Assembly: GCA_963920525.1 (NCBI GenBank)
Contig: OY986438.1
Span: forward strand, 48,764,288-48,828,287
DNA: 64,000 nucleotides
Source of the DNA: Dichetophora obliterata
Taxonomy: Eukaryota > Arthropoda > Insecta > Diptera > Sciomyzidae
Direction of reading: 5' to 3'
Shown: positions 60,641-64,000 of the stretch, piece after piece
Layout of the letters: each line of letters starts with the position of its first letter
Numbering within the stretch: the stretch's first letter is position 1
Notes under the pieces: generated by a model
What the model saw: only the letters and a program-made list of their open reading frames with translations
Told to the model about the DNA's origin: nothing
Database searches by the model: none
Made by a program: the position numbers and the translations under genes

Positions 60641-61503
60641 TTTTTCGCGCAAAAATAATAAATGTTTTATTACACCACTTTTTGTTGGCAATTGATTTTT
60701 ATTTAACTCGCGAGAAACGAAAAGCATTTTTTTTATGAATAACTTGAACAATTAAGCGATCACAATTCAAAAACTCACATTTATATAATATAATATAACT
60801 CATTGTCAAACCTAAAAGTCATGTAAAAGTCATGAGTGACTACTTATAAGAACTGTGGTAAAATTTACTCTAAGCTGTTTTGTCTAAGTACAATAAAGTA
60901 TTTTCCTATACTTTATTCCAAAGTCCATTTTAAAAATGCATTCTTTATCTACATGATTTAATTTTATTTCTCTTATATTTGAACAAATTCAGGAATTGAG
61001 GCAAAGGCCATCACAAAAAAATAAAAATAAAATAAAATGCATTTTTATAAAAGTGCTTATAAGGGTTAATTAACGACAGAAATGAAAAGCAGCATTCAGT
61101 ACCTTTCCAATGATACCACGGAATGGTAAATCAGGCTATAAATGGGGAAGTTATATATATTTTTATAAAAACTGTATTAAAAAAAATTGAAAAAATCACT
61201 GCAAATAACTCAATAACTAAGTGTGTGGGCAGATTTAAAAAAAAATAAAAAAACAAAACTATGTATTTCATCGATTTACACTATTTGTGACAATTTTTTT
61301 GACCGAAGGTAGTGTGGTATAAATAGTATTAATCAAAAACGCGATTTTTAGAGGTTATTTCAAACCATTCCAGCTCACGAACGGCTAAAGCTAGAGTTGC
61401 AATATTTTGGGAATCATCATAAAATAAACCAAAGTTTGTTTTCAGGAGGTGACCCGGACAACTTTTTTTTCCACCATACAAGTTGAGGCGCCTTACTGTG
61501 CAT

Positions 61504-62143
61504 GTGGTTTTTTATTATACCTTTTTTAAAAAAAAGGGCTTGTGTAAACTTACGATGAGTAGCAAAGCAAGCATTGCGCTGCGTTAAAAGCATTAATTAA
61601 AAAATATATTTTATCACTACCAGAAATGATTTTGAATAAAATTACCTATAAAAAAAAATATTTATTGTTCTAATTAAGAACATATTTTATAGTTCGTGTA
61701 CACATTTTTTTGAGTGCATTTAAGAAACTAGGTGACGCAGTCCTTACCGCTTGAAGTGCCAGAGCGAACTGAAGTGATTTTTGTATGCGTGAGCTTTATA
61801 TACTTGTGAAAGCACAGAAACTCCCAGCAGACTCAGGCATAATCGAAGAATTGCTCTTTGGTGATTTCTTAAAGAAACTTGCAGCATAAGCCAAGCCATG
61901 GTACAATTACTGACAAGGTAGTTGTCAAAATTAGCTGTTCATGCAATAAATCAAAGAAATGTGAAAAAATACGCAACGACTTAAACATATCTAGTCAATC
62001 GCAGCAAACCAAAAACGTTCCAATAAACTTCGCGAACAAATTTAGTAAATCAAAAAAAAGTTAAAAATAAGCAAATAGCTAGTCAAGAGCAGCAAACTAC
62101 AACTCCTTTAGATGTTTTTGACAACTACCAATCGCCAAAAACT
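61504..62143 (+). other. coding-like remnant, unrecognised
   Basis: Frames at about 61785-61890 (LYILVKAQKLPADSGIIEEL) and 61879-62064 (VVVKISCSCNKSKKCEKIRN), then QEQQTTTPLDVFDNYQSPK to the MITE insertion at 62152, with NNYTMSQT beyond it, read like pieces of one decayed protein tail. CSCNKSKKC recalls Cys-rich CXC-type segments, but this is too little to name a family. Confidence 0.3.
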
Positions 62144-62151
62144 GTTACGAC

Positions 62152-62748
62152 CATGGTGTAAGAAATAGAGGTGTTAGTGAGTTTGACACTTCTCTCTCAA
62201 AATGATAAAATTATGTTTCCCCGCTCTTGTCAAAAACAGCTGATGGTGAATTGCAATGAAAACAAATTTTGTTAAATTCGTGTCTTTCTGCAAGTTTATA
62301 AGATTTTTATTGAAATTAAAGTGAGAATGAAGTGATAAGGAAAACAATAAAAAAATATATGAGACGCTGTGCGTTATGCAAAAAAAAAAAAACAACGATG
62401 TGAATGCAAGACAATTTGCATGCTGGCCAAAGCTTCATGTCGGCGGCACCTTCCAGCGCACGTTTCTGATAAAATGACCAAAACATTCAATAACAAACTT
62501 GGCAAATCGGCGAAGACAACTGCAATAACTTTTTGTCAACACAACACGGCACCATTAATTGCATTAAATATTTATTTATACTTAATTCGCACAACAAAAA
62601 CTATAGCACATCATCTAGCAACTCAAACAAATAACACAATTTGACAACTATCAACAGTTCCTCTCTTTCGCTCACAATTTTTTGACAGAAGCAAATAAAT
62701 TCCTAGTGTTGTCAAAAACTCACTAACACCTGGTTTTCTTACACCATG
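62152..62748. mobile_element. 597-bp hAT-type MITE, copy 1
   Basis: Ends CATGGTGTAAGAAA (left) and its inverse TTTCTTACACCATG (right), with GGTGTTAGTGAG/CTCACTAACACC just inside. Exact 8-bp duplication GTTACGAC (62144-62151 and 62749-62756). Copy 2 at 63059-63643 is roughly 90% identical by eye. A small reading frame is shared by both copies (see 63256-63537), here disturbed by a 13-A run at 62380-62392. Confidence 0.92.
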
Positions 62749-62756
62749 GTTACGAC

Positions 62757-63035
62757 TATCTTGTCAAATAATTATACCATGAGCCAAACTTGAAGAATAT
62801 TCTAAAACGTGTCTGTCTTGTATTCGTCAATAACAGAAGAAACAAAAAGAATCAAGCAACAAAGGAAACTGAGAGCTAGCGATAACTCTTCTCTATTGTG
62901 TTTTTTGTCGAAAATTCTTTAACGCATCTGTCTTGTGTTCGTCAAAAAATAAAAAAAAAAACAAAGTAACAAATCAGAAACACGTGTTCTCGTACGCGGT
63001 TGAACAAAACCAATATGCAACAAAACTTCCTTGTC
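62757..63035. repeat. ~115-bp direct repeat between the two MITEs
   Basis: ATTCTAAAACGTGTCTGTCT then TGTATTCGTCAA (~62800) recurs as ATTCTTTAACGCATCTGTCT then TGTGTTCGTCAA (~62913), two diverged units. No gene is seen. Confidence 0.65.
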
Positions 63036-63058
63036 GGCCTTTGTGGTGTAGTGTAGTG

Positions 63059-63643
63059 TAAGAAATAGAGGTGTTATTGAGTTTGACACTTCTCTCTCAA
63101 TATGATAAAATTATGTTTCACCGCTCTTGTCAAAAACAGCTGACGGTGAATTGCAATGAAAACAAACTATGTTAAATTCGTGTCTTTCTGCAAGTTTATA
63201 AGATTTTTACTGAGACTAAAGTGAAAATAAAGTGATATAGAAGACTATACAAAATATGAGACGCTGTGCATTATGCAAAAAAGAAAAACGATGTGAATGC
63301 AAGGCATTTTGCATGCTGGCCAAAGCTTCATGTCGGCGACACCTTCCAGCGCACGTTTCTGATAAAATGACCAAAACATTCAACGACAAACTTGTCAAAT
63401 CGGCAAAGACAACTGCAATAACTTTTTGTTTACACAACACGGCACAATTAATTGCATTTAATATTTATTTATACTTAATTCGCACAATAAAAACTATAGC
63501 ATATCATCTAGCAACTCAAACAAATAACACAATTTGACAACTATCAACAGTTCCGCTCTTTCGCTCACAATTTTTTGACAGAAGCAAAGAAATTCATGGT
63601 GTTGTTCGAAAACTCACTAACACCTGGTTTTCTTACACCATGG
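63059..63643. mobile_element. hAT-type MITE, copy 2
   Basis: Matches copy 1 (62152-62748) throughout. The right end TTTCTTACACCATG is complete; the left end begins TAAGAAATAGAGG and lacks the outer CATGGTG. Flanks GTGTAGTG (63051-63058) and GTGAAGAG (63644-63651) match at 6 of 8 positions, a decayed or converted duplication. Confidence 0.85.
63256..63537 (+). CDS. small Cys-rich ORF inside the MITE
   Basis: Ninety-three codons starting MRRCALCKKEKRCECKAFCM, with Cys at residues 4, 7, 13, 15, 19 and 26 (CxxC, CxC), then a Lys/Thr-rich part ending QTNNTI. The frame recurs in copy 1 (ATG at 62359, restored past an A-run difference at 62380-62392; open again to 62644). It may be the N-terminal zinc-binding remnant of a parental transposase, a small peptide, or chance conservation between young copies. 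Function unknown. Confidence 0.35.
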   Translation: MRRCALCKKEKRCECKAFCMLAKASCRRHLPAHVSDKMTKTFNDKLVKSAKTTAITFCLHNTAQLIAFNIYLYLIRTIKTIAYHLATQTNNTI

Positions 63644-63703
63644 TGAAGAGTGCGTTAGAATATAAACTCAGGGGTCCCCTGTTCGAGTCCGGTTTCAGGC
63701 ATG

Positions 63704-64000
63704 GTTTTTTACGCTTTGTTCTTTACTTCATTTAAGAATTATTGAAACAAAAAATTCACAACTGAATTTTGGAAACTATCCTCGGTTGGTTATAAGCAAT
63801 TTAATTTTTATTTTTTTAAAAGCTTTCGGTTTTCACTTCGAAAACGAAATTTAATCAACTTTCTCAATATTTTCATGAACGAAATTTCCTGAACATTTCG
63901 GTCTTCACTTCATTAACAAATTTTCATTAACTTTCTCTCTCTTTTCGTTAACGGAACTTATACAACGTTCTGCATTGCGTTCTTGCACGAATTTGGAACA
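63704..64000. other. AT-rich flank, no recognised feature
   Basis: TTCACTTC.. and AACTTTCTC..TTTTC motifs repeat weakly (63825-63960). No coding signal. Confidence 0.5.

Larger units (their letters stand above)
58155..61495 (-). mobile_element. complete DNA transposon with ~400-bp TIRs and 8-bp target duplication
   Basis: 3341 bp. The left end TAAGGCGCCTCAA (58155) and right end TTGAGGCGCCTTA (to 61495) are perfect inverses. The TIRs run about 400 bp on the left (58155-58550) and 460-475 bp on the right (61022-61495) and appear more than 90% identical apart from two left-side gaps of about 13 and 60 bp. An exact 8-bp duplication CTGTGCAT flanks it (58147-58154 and 61496-61503). An 8-bp duplication occurs in hAT and P-type elements; terminal sequence and gene do not settle the superfamily. 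The high TIR identity suggests recent activity. Confidence 0.95.
63036..63703 (+). repeat. tRNA-like sequence split by a MITE
   Basis: The 5' part GGCCTTTGTGGTGTAGTG (63036-63053) and 3' part AAGAGTGCGTTAGAATATA to GTTCGAGTCC and CAGGCATGG (63647-63703) together match the tRNA-like sequence at 45722-45794 (minus). The MITE entered within or next to box A. The anticodon-like arm and T-arm persist, but it is not a functional tRNA. Confidence 0.6.

Overview
This is an AT-rich eukaryotic genomic window that looks like a fly (Diptera) intergenic or intronic region almost entirely built from transposable elements. I find no intact host gene, no functional rRNA or tRNA gene and no prokaryotic features (no operons, ribosome binding sites or CRISPR). 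The organism call rests on the element mix: DD41D (rosa-type) and DD34D mariners, an RTE-clade LINE, CR1/Jockey-type LINE fragments, a Helitron helicase remnant, many MITEs and tRNA-derived SINEs. A higher fly is most likely; the species cannot be fixed from sequence alone.

Layout, 0-16 kb: a badly broken transposase-like gene of a multicopy insect family (290-2226), a LINE endonuclease fragment (2504-3690), a piggyBac-like MITE (4502-4765), several foldback or TIR elements (6057-6853, 9719-10079, 10148-10560, 12395-13025), and a hAT-like element with an exact 8-bp target duplication (13099-14209) that carries a smaller MITE. 16-24 kb: a degenerate GCCCAAAA minisatellite next to an almost full-length RTE retrotransposon (ORF 17743-20461) with an in-frame endonuclease deletion, two frameshifts and a stop; then a Harbinger-like hairpin, a Helitron helicase scrap (21330-21466), a TTAA MITE and a SINE with a perfect 13-bp target duplication.

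24-37 kb: a DD34D mariner transposase split by a 628-bp TIR element, a Tc1-like remnant, two candidate elements whose ends are clusters of short palindromic motifs (28.0-30.0 and 30.9-32.9 kb), and a Helitron-like element (32937-36297) filled with ~140-bp tandem repeats. 37-48.7 kb: mostly featureless AT-rich DNA with a 186-bp hAT MITE, a LINE 3' half, a second SINE copy and a near-complete rosa mariner with TIRs (47406-48678). 50.9-53.3 kb is a nest: an outer element with ACAAATTTGT-rich ends hosts a second, internally deleted DD41D mariner and a hAT MITE.

58-61.5 kb holds the best candidate for something poorly described: a complete 3341-bp DNA transposon with 400-475 bp TIRs, an exact 8-bp target duplication and a nearly readable minus-strand transposase-like gene with a clean 65-nt intron. 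It belongs to a protein family I know only as uncharacterised. 62-64 kb has two copies of a ~590-bp MITE sharing a small Cys-rich ORF; the second copy sits inside a tRNA-like sequence. The genes do not act together in a pathway: each is the selfish machinery, or its wreck, of a separate mobile element.
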